Positions 38,192 through 48,543 of a DNA stretch of 64,000 nucleotides are shown here, piece after piece. A model generated the notes under the pieces. That model was not told the DNA's origin, made no database searches, and saw nothing but the letters and a program-made list of their open reading frames with translations. Both the position numbers and the translations under genes were made by a program. Position 1 is the first letter of the stretch, and each line of letters begins with the position of its first letter. Source of the stretch: Clostridium sp. CMCC3677 (GTDB lineage Bacteria > Bacillota > Clostridia > Clostridiales > Clostridiaceae); the NCBI RefSeq assembly GCF_023845585.1, contig NZ_JAMQHS010000004.1, positions 124,001-188,000 on the forward strand, read 5' to 3'.

Positions 38192-39241
38192 CTAAATATT
38201 ATTTATTTCTTCCATCAAAGCATTTATTAACTCTTCTTCTTTAACTTTTTTAATTATTTCGCCTTTTTTAAAGATGATTCCTTCACCTTTACCTCCAGCA
38301 ATTCCAATATCTGCTTCTCTTGCTTCTCCAGGACCATTTACAACGCATCCCATAACAGCAACTTTAATATCTTTATTGCAATTTTCTAATCTTTTTTCAA
38401 CTTCATTTGCTATCTTAATAAGATTAATTTGAGTTCTTCCACATGTAGGACAAGATACAAAGTTTACTCCACCTTTTTTTAATCCTAATGACTTAAGTAT
38501 TTCTATTGCAACTTTAATTTCATCAACAGGATCACTAGTTAAAGACACTCTTATAGTATCACCTATTCCCTCAGCTAAAAGAGTTCCTATACCTATGCTT
38601 GATTTAATTGTACCTTTAGTTACAGTTCCTGATTCTGTAACCCCTAAATGAAGAGGATAATCACATTTATCTCCTATTAATCTATAACAATCTATCATCA
38701 TCCTTACATCTGATGATTTTATTGAAATAACTATATCGTTAAAATCTAATTTTTCTAAAATCTTAACATGTCTTAGAGCACTTTCAACTAAACCTTGTGC
38801 TGTAGGTTTTCCATCTCTTTCTAATATATCTTTTTCTAAAGATCCAGAGTTAACACCTATTCTTATAGGTATGTTTTTTTCTTTACATTTTTCTGCAACT
38901 ATCTTTACTTTTTCTTCACTTCCAATATTGCCTGGATTAATTCTTAAAGCAGATACACCACTTTCTATTGATTCAACTGCTAATCTATAATCAAAATGTA
39001 TATCTGCAACTACTGGTATCGGTGATTTAGTTGTTATTTCCTTTAGTGCTTTTGCTGCATCCATATCTAATACTGCACATCTCACTATATCACAGCCAAC
39101 TTTGTACAGTTCATTTATTTGATTTAATGTATCTTCCACATTTCTTGTATCAGTAGTAGTCATTGATTGAATAGTTATTGGTGCATCTCCACCAACATAA
39201 GTATTTCCGACTTTAACTTTCTTTGAAATTCTTCTTTCCAT
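38192..39241 (-). CDS. ispG: 4-hydroxy-3-methylbut-2-enyl diphosphate synthase
   Basis: 349 aa [4Fe-4S] enzyme of the MEP isoprenoid pathway (GcpE), converting MEcPP to HMBPP. The TIM-barrel N-terminus has PITIQSMTTTDT and RINPGNIG. The C-terminal cluster domain has SCPTCGRT and MGCVVNGPGEA, giving the three Cys plus the following Glu that bind the cluster. ATG follows AGGAGATG. It is 11 nt after rseP and operonic with dxr. Confidence 0.98.
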   Translation of the reverse strand: MERRISKKVKVGNTYVGGDAPITIQSMTTTDTRNVEDTLNQINELYKVGCDIVRCAVLDMDAAKALKEITTKSPIPVVADIHFDYRLAVESIESGVSALRINPGNIGSEEKVKIVAEKCKEKNIPIRIGVNSGSLEKDILERDGKPTAQGLVESALRHVKILEKLDFNDIVISIKSSDVRMMIDCYRLIGDKCDYPLHLGVTESGTVTKGTIKSSIGIGTLLAEGIGDTIRVSLTSDPVDEIKVAIEILKSLGLKKGGVNFVSCPTCGRTQINLIKIANEVEKRLENCNKDIKVAVMGCVVNGPGEAREADIGIAGGKGEGIIFKKGEIIKKVKEEELINALMEEINNI

Positions 39242-39252
39242 ATTTTCATCTC

Positions 39253-40272
39253 CTAAAACTTAACAGGGAATATGATATCTTTAATAGTTACTAAAATCAT
39301 AAGACCTATAAGTAACATAAATCCTACATAATTTAAATTTTCAACTATCTTATTTGGAACTTTTCTTCTTGTTATTAATTCAATTAATAGTATTACTGTC
39401 CAACCTCCATCTAAAGCTGGGAATGGTAACATATTAAACACAGCTAAACTAACACTTATAAAACCAACAAAATACATTAGATCCCAAATACCACTTTCAG
39501 CAGTTTTAGCTGACATTTTAATTATTGTAAGTGGACCTCCCACATCTGTCTTTAAATTTGATTTTCCTGTAAATATCATTTTAAGACCTTTAAATGTTTG
39601 AGACACTAAAGAAGCTGTTTGATTAACACTATGTTTCAAGCTAGCACCTATACTTGGATTAGTTTCTACTCCAAAACCTATACCTACGATATATTCATTT
39701 TCTTTATTTAATTTTGGCGTTATAGTTAAATTTTTAATTTCTTCTCCTCTTTTTACTGTAAGATCAACAGGCTCACCTTTTGCCATAATTATTCCAACTC
39801 TAATATCATCCGCTGTAAAAACTCGTGAACCATCTATTTTTAAAAATTTATCGCCTTCTTGTAAGCCTGCTTCTATTGCTGGATGATCCGGAAGAACAGT
39901 TGCTATCTCTGGCACTTTGTATCCAAATTTTCCTGCAATACACGCAAATATTACTATTGCCAATATATAATTCATTGCAGCTCCAGCTATTATAATACTT
40001 ATCCTTCTAAGAGGCGATTTTTCTGAAAAACTCCTCTCATCTTGAACTGCCTCTTCTTCACCCATCATATTTACAAAACCACCAATAGGAAATAGACGTA
40101 ATGAATATGTTGTTTCTTTTCCTTTTTTAGAAATCACCTTAGGGCCCATTCCTATAGCAAATTCCTCTACTCTTACTCCATTTAATTTTGCTAATGTAAA
40201 ATGGCCAAGTTCATGTACAATTATTAAAACACTAAACGCTAAAATAGCCCCTAATATAGCTACTAGATTCAT
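39253..40272 (-). CDS. rseP: Site-2 zinc metalloprotease RseP/RasP
   Basis: 339 aa M50 intramembrane protease that cleaves transmembrane segments such as anti-sigma factors and remnant signal peptides. The first transmembrane helix carries VHELGHF (HExxH) near residue 19. A PDZ domain spans about 115-195. The second metal motif is LPFPALDGG near residue 283, followed by a last transmembrane helix. It lies between dxr and ispG, spaced 16 and 11 nt, as in many Firmicutes. Confidence 0.95.
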   Translation of the reverse strand: MNLVAILGAILAFSVLIIVHELGHFTLAKLNGVRVEEFAIGMGPKVISKKGKETTYSLRLFPIGGFVNMMGEEEAVQDERSFSEKSPLRRISIIIAGAAMNYILAIVIFACIAGKFGYKVPEIATVLPDHPAIEAGLQEGDKFLKIDGSRVFTADDIRVGIIMAKGEPVDLTVKRGEEIKNLTITPKLNKENEYIVGIGFGVETNPSIGASLKHSVNQTASLVSQTFKGLKMIFTGKSNLKTDVGGPLTIIKMSAKTAESGIWDLMYFVGFISVSLAVFNMLPFPALDGGWTVILLIELITRRKVPNKIVENLNYVGFMLLIGLMILVTIKDIIFPVKF

Positions 40273-40288
40273 ATTTTTTCATCCTTTC

Positions 40289-41446
40289 CTATTTCATATC
40301 TACTACATATTTTTTAACTTTTCTATCTATTTTAATTATATTCTCTAAAGTTAAAGGCTTTTTACTTTCTTCTTCAAATGCATTCATACAATTTTCTATA
40401 ATATTAAAAATATCTAAAAACTCAATTTTTTCGTCTAAAAATAATGCTACTGCCGCTTCATTAGCACCATTTAATATAGTTGGCATAAGTCCACCTTGTT
40501 TACCTGCTTTAAACGCTAATTTTAATGGCTTAAAAGTTTCTAAATCCGGTTTTTCAAAAGTTAACTGTGATACTTCATAAAAATCTAATGTTTTTGCTAT
40601 TAAATTTTTTCTTTCTGTATAATTAAGAGCATATTGTATTGGCAGTCTCATATCTGCTGCTCCAAGTTGTGCTATTATACTTCCATCACAATATTCAACC
40701 ATAGAATGTACTATGCTTTGAGGATGAATAACAACTTGTATATTATCATAATCACACTCAAAAAGCCAATGTGCCTCTATTACTTCAAGACCTTTGTTCA
40801 TTAAAGTAGCTGAGTCAATAGAAATCTTTCTTCCCATATTCCACTTAGGATGATTTAAAGCATCATCGACACTTATATCATTTAAATCACATAATTTCTT
40901 ACCTCTGAAAGGTCCACCTGATGCTGTAAGTATTATTTTATTTAAAGTATTTAAATCATTTCCTCTTAAAGATTGATAAATAGCACTGTGCTCTGAATCA
41001 ACAGGAAGTATTTTAACATTATTTTTTTTAGCTTCACTCATAACAAGTTCACCTGCAACAACTAATGTCTCTTTATTTGCAAGTGCTATATCTTTTTTTG
41101 CCTTTATCGCTTCTAATGTTGGCTCTAAGCCTATCATACCAACTAAAGATGTCAAAACTATGTCAATTTCTTCTAGAGATGCTATTTTATTAAGACCCTT
41201 CATTTGAGATAAAACTATTGTTGGCTTATTTCTTTCTTTGCAGTATTTTTCTAATTTCTCTGCAGAAGTCTTATCCATCATACCTACATATTTAGGATTA
41301 AATTCTTCAATAATTTCAATCATTTTATTTACTGAAGAATTAGCGGTTGCTCCAATTAATTTTAATTCTCCATTTGATTTTTTTATTACATCTAAGGCTT
41401 GAGTTCCTATTGAACCTGTAACCCCTAATATAGATAGCTTTTTCAT
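40289..41446 (-). CDS. dxr: 1-deoxy-D-xylulose 5-phosphate reductoisomerase
   Basis: 385 aa NADPH enzyme, the committed step of the MEP pathway (IspC). It has the nucleotide loop GVTGSIGTQALDVI at the N-terminus, ALANKETLVVAGELV, PVDSEHSAIYQ with the metal Asp/Glu, GGPFRG, and HPKWNMGRKISIDSATLMNKGLEVIEAHWLF. ATG at 41446 is chosen because AGGAGG lies 6 nt before it; the frame extends without support to 41467. Confidence 0.97.
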   Translation of the reverse strand: MKKLSILGVTGSIGTQALDVIKKSNGELKLIGATANSSVNKMIEIIEEFNPKYVGMMDKTSAEKLEKYCKERNKPTIVLSQMKGLNKIASLEEIDIVLTSLVGMIGLEPTLEAIKAKKDIALANKETLVVAGELVMSEAKKNNVKILPVDSEHSAIYQSLRGNDLNTLNKIILTASGGPFRGKKLCDLNDISVDDALNHPKWNMGRKISIDSATLMNKGLEVIEAHWLFECDYDNIQVVIHPQSIVHSMVEYCDGSIIAQLGAADMRLPIQYALNYTERKNLIAKTLDFYEVSQLTFEKPDLETFKPLKLAFKAGKQGGLMPTILNGANEAAVALFLDEKIEFLDIFNIIENCMNAFEEESKKPLTLENIIKIDRKVKKYVVDMK

Positions 41447-41497
41447 TTCTTTCCTCCTAAAGTACATTATAAAATGCTACTAATTTTTATAAATTGT

Positions 41498-42508
41498 TTA
41501 ACTAGAACTATATACTATTTCTTTTGCCAAAATACTGTACATAGGTCCAACTAGTATTCCTAAAATCCCAAATACTTCTACCCCAATATATATAGAAATT
41601 AATACAATTAAAGGATGTATATCTAGTTTATCACTTAAAAATTTTGCTTCTAAAATTTCTCTTATGACTTGAACTAATATATATAAACACATAAGTCCAA
41701 ATGCAGTAAGATAATCTTTCATTACAATATTGTATATTATAATTGGAATAAATACAATTATAGTTCCTACATAAGGTAACACATCTAAAATACCACAAAG
41801 TATTCCTAATATAAAATAATTAGATACATTTAATATAAAGAATCCTCCTATAATCTCAAGTGTTGATATCAAAACTAAACTTATTTCTATCAAACACATT
41901 TGACTAAAATTTTCTTTTTGTTTTTTTATTTTTTTAATCATTTCACTTGGAAATAACATTAAAACTAAACTTTTTATTTTTTCCCCATCTACTAATATAA
42001 AGAAAGCACATATATTTCCTATAAAATAAGCTATTATTCCTTCACCTGTAGTTAGTGCCCCTCTTCTTATACTTTCTTGATTTATTATGGATATTACACT
42101 CTTACCCAAATCAAGCTTTTTTAATTGCAAATCAAGTTCTAATGAAATATCTTGTATAATTCTATTTATTGTGTTTACATTACTCAAATATATCTTTTGA
42201 AATACATTGAATATTTCATTTCCTAAATATAATATAATCAATATTAAAAGTATATTAACTAAAACAATACTTAGAGCTCCTGAAATCTTATATGGAATAT
42301 TTAATTTTATCATAAGCTTATATAGTGGAGCAGCTATTATGGATATAAATATCATTGCTAAAAAAGGTTTAAAATAATATTTTATAATATATGTAATTAT
42401 AACTATTATAAAAAGTAATACTGTTAAAGATATTATTTTTTTATATTTCTCAAAAATACTATACACCACCCTAAAATCACTTTTTATAATATATGCCCTA
42501 AGTAACAA
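41498..42508 (-). CDS. AI-2E family membrane protein
   Basis: 336 aa integral membrane protein with about seven to eight hydrophobic helices and the late segment GILCGILDVLPYVGTIIVFIPIII characteristic of the AI-2E/PerM/YtvI family. Members are implicated variously in autoinducer export, Na+/H+ exchange or sporulation, so the substrate is not known. The start is uncertain: the frame begins at a TTG (42508) without a ribosome site; GTG codons at 42469 and 42466 beside AGGGTGG are alternatives. It sits between cdsA and dxr, which are usually adjacent in Clostridium (from memory), and after a strong terminator, so it may have its own promoter. Confidence 0.8.
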   Translation of the reverse strand: MLLRAYIIKSDFRVVYSIFEKYKKIISLTVLLFIIVIITYIIKYYFKPFLAMIFISIIAAPLYKLMIKLNIPYKISGALSIVLVNILLILIILYLGNEIFNVFQKIYLSNVNTINRIIQDISLELDLQLKKLDLGKSVISIINQESIRRGALTTGEGIIAYFIGNICAFFILVDGEKIKSLVLMLFPSEMIKKIKKQKENFSQMCLIEISLVLISTLEIIGGFFILNVSNYFILGILCGILDVLPYVGTIIVFIPIIIYNIVMKDYLTAFGLMCLYILVQVIREILEAKFLSDKLDIHPLIVLISIYIGVEVFGILGILVGPMYSILAKEIVYSSS

Positions 42509-42554
42509 TTTAATTATTATTTATCTTTAACAAAATCTATATTTTTAAATTTTA

Positions 42555-42600
42555 CAACAAAAAAAATCTGCAGACTTAAATTTAAATCTACAGATTTTTT
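42555..42600 (-). terminator. Terminator of cdsA
   Basis: Two 20-nt arms (42561-42580 and 42581-42600) pair completely if two G-U pairs are allowed, with AAAAAATCTG at the base, and the minus strand continues with T8. It lies 8 nt past the cdsA stop. Confidence 0.85.
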
Positions 42601-42608
42601 AATAAATA

Positions 42609-43403
42609 TTAAATTCCAACTATAAAATTTAAGTAATAAAATACAACTGTTGATGAAAAAATTATACTATCAAATCTGTCTAATATTCCACCATGACCAG
42701 GTATTAAATTGCTGTAATCTTTTATTCCTACATATCTTTTTATTGAAGAGGCTACTAAGTCTCCAAACTGGCTAAACACACCACACAAAGCTCCTATAAT
42801 AAAATAATGATATAAAGGCATGACATATACATATTTATTAACTATAATTCCAAATATACCACAACATAAAATTGCGCCTAAAAGACCTCCGATAGATCCT
42901 TCAATTGTTTTCTTTGGAGAAACCTTTGGACAAAGTTTATGTTTACCTAAAAATTTTCCTGAGTAATATGCACTTGTATCTGTCATCCATGATCCTATAA
43001 ATATAAGCCAAACTAAAAATTCTCCATGATGTTTTGCATTAACTAAATATACAAAGCTAAATAAAATACCAGCATATATAAAACCTAAAAATGTTAAAGA
43101 AACATCTATAAATGTATAATCTAAATTTATTACTGGAATAATCAACAATATAAACATGGCAAGAACTACTACATACATCATTATATTAAAATCATTATTT
43201 AAAAAATAATACATAATTAATAATGCATATCCAAAAACTGATATTGGATTAAAGTCCTTCTTTTTTAAAGCATTGTAGAATTCCCAAAGTCCCATTGCTG
43301 ATAATAAAATAACAAATGATTTAAGATAAATTCCTCCAAGAAAAATAAATATTATAAATGGAGCAATCATAAGTGCACCTAAGTATCTATTATTAGATTT
43401 CAA
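42609..43403 (-). CDS. cdsA: Phosphatidate cytidylyltransferase
   Basis: 264 aa membrane enzyme making CDP-diacylglycerol from phosphatidate and CTP, the precursor used by PgsA elsewhere in this window. It has about seven transmembrane helices and the C-terminal signature SSIKRYVGIKDYSNLIPGHGG followed by ILDRFDS, complete with the metal-binding Asp residues. It lies 14 nt after uppS. Confidence 0.96.
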   Translation of the reverse strand: MKSNNRYLGALMIAPFIIFIFLGGIYLKSFVILLSAMGLWEFYNALKKKDFNPISVFGYALLIMYYFLNNDFNIMMYVVVLAMFILLIIPVINLDYTFIDVSLTFLGFIYAGILFSFVYLVNAKHHGEFLVWLIFIGSWMTDTSAYYSGKFLGKHKLCPKVSPKKTIEGSIGGLLGAILCCGIFGIIVNKYVYVMPLYHYFIIGALCGVFSQFGDLVASSIKRYVGIKDYSNLIPGHGGILDRFDSIIFSSTVVFYYLNFIVGI

Positions 43404-43417
43404 AAACAGTCACCCCT

Positions 43418-44185
43418 TTACTTTACTCCACCAAATCTTCTATCTCTATTTTGATAGTCCAATATGGCTTTTTGTAAATCTTCTTCTTTAAAATCTGGCC
43501 AAGCTATATCTGAATACCAAAATTCTGAATAAGCACATTGCCATAATAAAAAGTTACTAATTCTTTGTTCACCAGAAGGTCTAATAATCAAATCTGGGTC
43601 AGGCATTCCTTTAGTATATATGTAATTTGATATCAAATCTTCACTAATATCTTCTTTTTTTATTTTATCGTCTTCTAAATCATCTATAATTAATTTCATA
43701 GCTCTAACTAATTCATCTCTACCACCATAATTTAGTGCCAGATTTAAATTTATTTCAGTATTATTATTTGTTATTTCTATAGCTTTATTTAATTCTTCCT
43801 TACATTCTGCTGGGAATTTTAACATATCACCCAATACATTGATTTTAACACCATTTTTGTTAAGTTCTGCAACTTCTCGCTTAAGATAAACTACTAGTAG
43901 CTGCATTAATGCACCTACTTCTTCTTTAGGTCTTTTCCAATTTTCAGTTGAGAAAGCATATAAAGTTAAATATTTTATTCCTAATCTTTTAGACTCTTTT
44001 ACAATTTTTCTTATTGTTTCAACGCCTGCTTTATGTCCCATACTTCTTGGTAATTTTCTTTTTTTAGCCCAACGACCGTTTCCATCCATTATTATTGCAA
44101 TGTGCTGCGGTATTTTATTCATATCTAGTACAACTTCATTTGTCGAATCTTTTTTTGACTTAAATATACTTAACAAATTTCCCAT
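43418..44185 (-). CDS. uppS: Isoprenyl (undecaprenyl) diphosphate synthase
   Basis: 255 aa cis-prenyltransferase making the C55 lipid carrier for cell-wall synthesis from MEP-pathway isoprenoids. The diagnostic IAIMDGNGRWAKKRKLPR block with catalytic Asp is near residue 33, with TLYAFSTENWKRP and the C-terminal LIIRPSGEQRISNFLLWQ and the usual WPDF. The Shine-Dalgarno AGAGAGGGG abuts the ATG closely; a TTG at codon 4 is a possible alternative. An N-terminal 30-residue extension is Lys/Asp-rich. Confidence 0.97.
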   Translation of the reverse strand: MGNLLSIFKSKKDSTNEVVLDMNKIPQHIAIIMDGNGRWAKKRKLPRSMGHKAGVETIRKIVKESKRLGIKYLTLYAFSTENWKRPKEEVGALMQLLVVYLKREVAELNKNGVKINVLGDMLKFPAECKEELNKAIEITNNNTEINLNLALNYGGRDELVRAMKLIIDDLEDDKIKKEDISEDLISNYIYTKGMPDPDLIIRPSGEQRISNFLLWQCAYSEFWYSDIAWPDFKEEDLQKAILDYQNRDRRFGGVK

Positions 44186-44244
44186 CCCCTCTCTCTGTTT
44201 ATAATATAAATCAGCTTAAATATCAATTAAATGAACAAATTAAG

Positions 44245-44270
44245 GAAAAAAACCTGCTAAATAGCAGGTT
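44245..44270 (-). terminator. Terminator of frr
   Basis: A perfect 9-bp stem AACCTGCTA (44251-44259) with TAGCAGGTT (44262-44270) is followed on the minus strand by TTTTTCC. Confidence 0.9.
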
Positions 44271-44276
44271 TTGAGA

Positions 44277-44834
44277 TTAAATAGCTAGAATCTCTTTTTC
44301 TTTATCAACTATTATCTTGTCTATATCTTTTATAATAGCATCTGTCTTCTTTTGAACATCATCTTCGCCTTTTTTAATTTGGTCTTCAGATACGTCTCCA
44401 TCTTTCTTTAATGCTTTAATTTTATCATTAGCATCTCTTCTAATTGATCTAATTGCTACTTTAGATTCTTCCCCAGTTTTTTTAACTTTTTTAACAAGAT
44501 CCTTTCTTGTTTCTTCTGTTAATTCTGGAATAACTAATCTTATTATTGAACCATCATTTGAAGGATTTAAACCTAAGTCCGATTTTAAAATCGCTTTTTC
44601 AATTTCTTTTAATAATTGCTTTTCCCAAGGTGTTATCATTAATACTCTTGGTTCAGGTGAAGAAATATTTGCTGCTTGTGATAATGGGCACATGCTTCCA
44701 TAATAATCGATTTGAATTTTATCAAGCATACTTGGATTAGCTCTTCCTGCTTTCATAGTTCCTAACTCTGATTTTAATACAGTTACAGTTTTTTGCATTT
44801 TTTCTTCTGCATTCTTAATGATGTCCTTAATCAT
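44277..44834 (-). CDS. frr: Ribosome recycling factor
   Basis: 185 aa protein that, with EF-G, splits post-termination ribosomes. It has the three-helix-bundle signature MQKTVTVLKSELGTMKAGRANPSMLD and LVIPELTEETRKDLVKKVKK, plus the RSIRRDAND segment. ATG follows AGGAGG, 10 nt after pyrH. A terminator follows directly. Confidence 0.98.
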   Translation of the reverse strand: MIKDIIKNAEEKMQKTVTVLKSELGTMKAGRANPSMLDKIQIDYYGSMCPLSQAANISSPEPRVLMITPWEKQLLKEIEKAILKSDLGLNPSNDGSIIRLVIPELTEETRKDLVKKVKKTGEESKVAIRSIRRDANDKIKALKKDGDVSEDQIKKGEDDVQKKTDAIIKDIDKIIVDKEKEILAI

Positions 44835-44844
44835 GATTATCCTC

Positions 44845-45558
<714 letters not shown>

Positions 45559-45626
45559 TTAAAACTACCTCCTAAATGTGGCATTAGAAGAAAACAATGC
45601 CTTATATTCTATTATTTTCTTTAAAA

Positions 45627-45651
45627 AAAGAGAACACAGAGTGTCCTCTTT
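45627..45651 (-). terminator. Terminator of tsf
   Basis: 11-nt arms AAAGAGAACAC and GTGTCCTCTTT pair with one mismatch and a 3-nt loop. A TTTTTTT run follows on the minus strand. It divides tsf from pyrH. Confidence 0.85.
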
Positions 45652-45667
45652 AGTTTTTTATATTTTA

Positions 45668-46579
45668 CTATTTTCCTAATTGTTTAGCAACTTCTTCTGC
45701 AAAGTTTTCTTCAACTTTTTCGATTCCTTCGCCTCTTTCGAATCTTACGAATCTATTTACTTTGATTGCAGAACCAGCTTCTTTAGCTTTTTCATCTATA
45801 AACTTAGTTATAGTCTTATCGCCATCTTTAACCCAAAGTTGTTCAAGAAGACAAACTTCTTTGTAGTACTTTTGGATTCTTCCCATAACCATCTTTTCAA
45901 CTATCTTTTCTGGCTTTCCTTCATTTAAAGCTTGAACTCTATAGATTTCTTTTTCTTTTTCTATAGAATCTTGATCAACTTCTTCTTTAGATAAGAATAA
46001 TGGGTTTGCAGCAGCTATTTGCATACAAAGTTCTTTTGCAACTTCTTCAACAGCTGGTGACTCTACATCACAAGCTACTTCTACTAAAACACCAATTCTT
46101 CCACCACCATGGATATAGCTTTTAACTACTCCATTATCTACTGCAAATTTAACAAATCTTCTAACAGTCATGTTTTCACCAAGTCTAGCGATTAATCCTG
46201 TTAAAGCTTCTTGTATTGTAGCTTCTCCGTCAAATTTTTCATTAACAAATTCTTCTACTGTTGTAACATTTGTTGATGTTGCTATTTTAGCTAAAGCTTC
46301 AGCAAAAGCAATGAAATCTTCATTTGCTGCAACGAAATCTGTTTCACAGTTAAGTTCAACGATAGCTCCGCTCTTTTTATCTTCTGAAATATATGTTTTA
46401 ACTAAACCTTCAGCAGCAACTCTTCCTGATTTCTTAGCTGCAGCCGCAAGTCCTTTTTCTCTTAATACTTCAACAGCTTTTTCGATGTCACCATCTGTTT
46501 CTGTTAATGCTTTTTTGCAGTCCATCATTCCTGCGCCAGTTCTTTCTCTTAATTCTTTAACTGATTTTGCAGATATCAT
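45668..46579 (-). CDS. tsf: Elongation factor Ts
   Basis: 303 aa nucleotide-exchange factor for EF-Tu. The N-terminal UBA-like domain ([24 protein letters not shown]), the core [12 protein letters not shown] and [12 protein letters not shown] with the coiled-coil region are all present. ATG follows GAGGAGGAAT. It is 181 nt downstream of rpsB, with a hairpin in between. Confidence 0.98.
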   Translation of the reverse strand: MISAKSVKELRERTGAGMMDCKKALTETDGDIEKAVEVLREKGLAAAAKKSGRVAAEGLVKTYISEDKKSGAIVELNCETDFVAANEDFIAFAEALAKIATSTNVTTVEEFVNEKFDGEATIQEALTGLIARLGENMTVRRFVKFAVDNGVVKSYIHGGGRIGVLVEVACDVESPAVEEVAKELCMQIAAANPLFLSKEEVDQDSIEKEKEIYRVQALNEGKPEKIVEKMVMGRIQKYYKEVCLLEQLWVKDGDKTITKFIDEKAKEAGSAIKVNRFVRFERGEGIEKVEENFAEEVAKQLGK

Positions 46580-46710
46580 TATTAAATTCCTCCTCGATTA
46601 TATATTGCATTTTATTAATCTATTATATTCATAATAAATTAACTATTTAGAAGAATTATTAAAAACTTAATATAAAGTATTAAATTTTTAATAATTATGG
46701 CTTCTAAGTT

Positions 46711-46740
46711 AGAAGACAAAACAAAATTGTTTTGTCTTCT
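46711..46740. repeat. Hairpin between rpsB and tsf without a T tract
   Basis: A perfect 13-bp stem AGAAGACAAAACA (46711-46723) with TGTTTTGTCTTCT (46728-46740) is not followed by a T tract on either strand. Its minus-strand 3' arm also could pair with AGAAG in the adjoining CTTCTAAGTTAGAAG palindrome (46701-46715), so two structures compete. It may be an attenuator or processing signal. Confidence 0.6.
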
Positions 46741-46760
46741 ATTAAAATAGTATATATAAA

Positions 46761-47462
46761 CTATTCAGCTAATTCTTCGCCTTGTCTTCCTTCCATGATA
46801 GCATCAGCCATTTTAGCAGTTATTAATTTAACAGCTCTTATAGCATCATCATTACCAGGAATTACGTAATCAACTTCTTCTGGATCACAGTTAGTATCTA
46901 CTATAGCAACTACAGGGATTCCAAGAATCTTAGCTTCTGATATAGCATTCTTTTCTTTTCTTGGATCAACTACGAACATAGCACCTATGTTGTCACAATC
47001 TAAGTTTTTGATACCACCAAGATTTTTTTCTAATTTTTCTAATTCACCCTTTAATTTGATAACTTCCTTCTTTGGAAGAACATCAAATGTTCCATCTTCT
47101 TGCATTGTTTCTATTTCAGAAAGTCTTCTTATTCTTTTCTTGATAGTAGAGAAGTTTGTTAACATTCCACCTAACCATCTATTGTTTACAAAGTGCATGC
47201 TGCTTCTTATTGCTTCATCTTTGATAGCTTCTTGAGCTTGTTTCTTTGTTCCAACGAATAATATATCTTTTCCTTCTGTAGCTACTTCTTTAATGAAGTT
47301 ATAAGCTTCTTCAGCTTTTCTAACTGTTTTTTGAAGGTCTATGATATATATACCATTTCTTTCTGTGAAAATGTAAGGAGCCATCTTAGGGTTCCATCTT
47401 CTTGTTTGGTGTCCAAAGTGTACACCTGCTTCTAATAATTGTTTCATTGATATTACTGACAT
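46761..47462 (-). CDS. rpsB: 30S ribosomal protein S2
   Basis: 233 aa protein at the 30S head-body junction, needed for S1 binding in other bacteria. [49 protein letters not shown] and [24 protein letters not shown] are fully conserved. ATG at 47462 is chosen because AAGGAGGTAAC precedes it; the extension to 47507 is not conserved. It has its own promoter and a leader of about 100 nt. Confidence 0.98.
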   Translation of the reverse strand: MSVISMKQLLEAGVHFGHQTRRWNPKMAPYIFTERNGIYIIDLQKTVRKAEEAYNFIKEVATEGKDILFVGTKKQAQEAIKDEAIRSSMHFVNNRWLGGMLTNFSTIKKRIRRLSEIETMQEDGTFDVLPKKEVIKLKGELEKLEKNLGGIKNLDCDNIGAMFVVDPRKEKNAISEAKILGIPVVAIVDTNCDPEEVDYVIPGNDDAIRAVKLITAKMADAIMEGRQGEELAE

Positions 47463-47571
47463 TTTGTTACCTCCTTGGTTTTTACCTCCATCATCTTCTT
47501 CTTGCAAATAATCCCTTAATAGGGCACCTAATTTACAAATTGGATGATGTGTGTATTTTGTTACCTTAAAC

Positions 47572-47600
47572 AGTATAACATAAGGTATTTAACCTATCAA
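47572..47600 (-). promoter_or_regulatory. Promoter of rpsB-tsf
   Basis: On the minus strand the -35 is TTGATA (47600-47595) and the -10 is TATACT (47577-47572), with 17 bp spacing, giving a leader of roughly 100 nt before rpsB. Confidence 0.75.
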
Positions 47601-47627
47601 CAAAAAAATTACTTTTTCTCTAAAAAT

Positions 47628-47664
47628 AAATAGAAGAAACCAAATTTCTTGGTTTCTTCTATTT
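47628..47664 (-). terminator. Terminator of codY
   Basis: A perfect 16-bp stem (47628-47643 and 47649-47664, 5-nt loop) containing AGAAGAAACC is followed on the minus strand by ATTTTTAG. Confidence 0.9.
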
Positions 47665-47693
47665 ATAGCTCGTCTAATTTTGAAATAAAACTA

Positions 47694-48470
47694 CTATTTT
47701 ATTTTTTTTAATTCATCTAATAATTTTTCGTTTAATACTCTAATATAAGTACCTTTCATGCCTAACGATCTAGATTCAATAACACCAGCACTTTCAAATT
47801 TCCTTAAAGCATTTACTATAACACTTCTGGTTATTCCTACTTTATCAGCAATTTTAGAAGCAACTAATAAGCCTTCATTTCCATTTAATTCTTCAAAAAT
47901 ATGTTCTACTGCTTCTAATTCAGAATAAGAAAGAGTTCCTATAGCTAATTGAACAACAGCTTTTTTCCTAGTTTGCTCTGCTAAATCTTCTTGCATTGCT
48001 CTAAGCATTTCCATTCCAACTATTGTTGCACTATACTCAACTAAAACTAAATCATCATCAGTAAATTCTTTTCCAAATCTAGCTAATATTAATGTACCTA
48101 ATCTTTCTCTACTACCTATTATTGGAATTATAGTTGAAATTTTATCTTTTGCCTTACAATCACCAATTTCTGCAAATACACATCTACCTTGATTATATAA
48201 GTTTGCTAATGTTTCATTACTTTCTAAAAGGGTAAGATTATAATCTTCCGGAAATTTTTTATCTTCTATAACTTTCTTTTTCATAGCTTCACATTCAAAG
48301 CCTGGAGAAAAAGTATATCCTAAAACTTTACCTCTTTTGCTTACTATATAAGCATTACATTCAAGAACTTCGCTTAAAAGTGTACATATATCTTGAAAAG
48401 CAACTGGCTCAGTCCCTGTCTTTTGCAAGATTTTATTTAGTCTTCTTGTTTTATTTAATAGAGATGACAT
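47694..48470 (-). CDS. codY: Global regulator CodY
   Basis: 258 aa. It is a GTP- and branched-chain-amino-acid-sensing repressor of stationary-phase, transport and virulence genes. The N-terminal GAF domain (about 1-155) has the [30 protein letters not shown] ligand pocket. The C-terminal winged helix (about 170-258) has [26 protein letters not shown] and [19 protein letters not shown] follows AAGGAGGATAAG. It lies next to topA, its usual position in Clostridium. A possible CodY box (48529-48543) in its leader suggests autoregulation. Confidence 0.98.
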   Translation of the reverse strand: MSSLLNKTRRLNKILQKTGTEPVAFQDICTLLSEVLECNAYIVSKRGKVLGYTFSPGFECEAMKKKVIEDKKFPEDYNLTLLESNETLANLYNQGRCVFAEIGDCKAKDKISTIIPIIGSRERLGTLILARFGKEFTDDDLVLVEYSATIVGMEMLRAMQEDLAEQTRKKAVVQLAIGTLSYSELEAVEHIFEELNGNEGLLVASKIADKVGITRSVIVNALRKFESAGVIESRSLGMKGTYIRVLNEKLLDELKKIK

Positions 48471-48528
48471 TTCTTATCCTCCTTGTTAACCTCACAATAA
48501 TCTCTGATTATACAAACAGAATATAATC

Positions 48529-48543
48529 TTTTTTTAGAAAATT
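48529..48543. promoter_or_regulatory. Possible CodY box upstream of codY
   Basis: AATTTTCTAAAAAAA on the minus strand matches the CodY consensus AATTTTCWGAAAATT with three mismatches. It is part of the larger inverted repeat AGAAAATTC / GAATTTTCT (about 48535-48561). Confidence 0.4.

Noticed and set aside
46170-46634. 154-codon plus-strand frame opposite tsf
   Set aside because: Antisense shadow of tsf; Ser/Ala-rich composition mirrors tsf codons.
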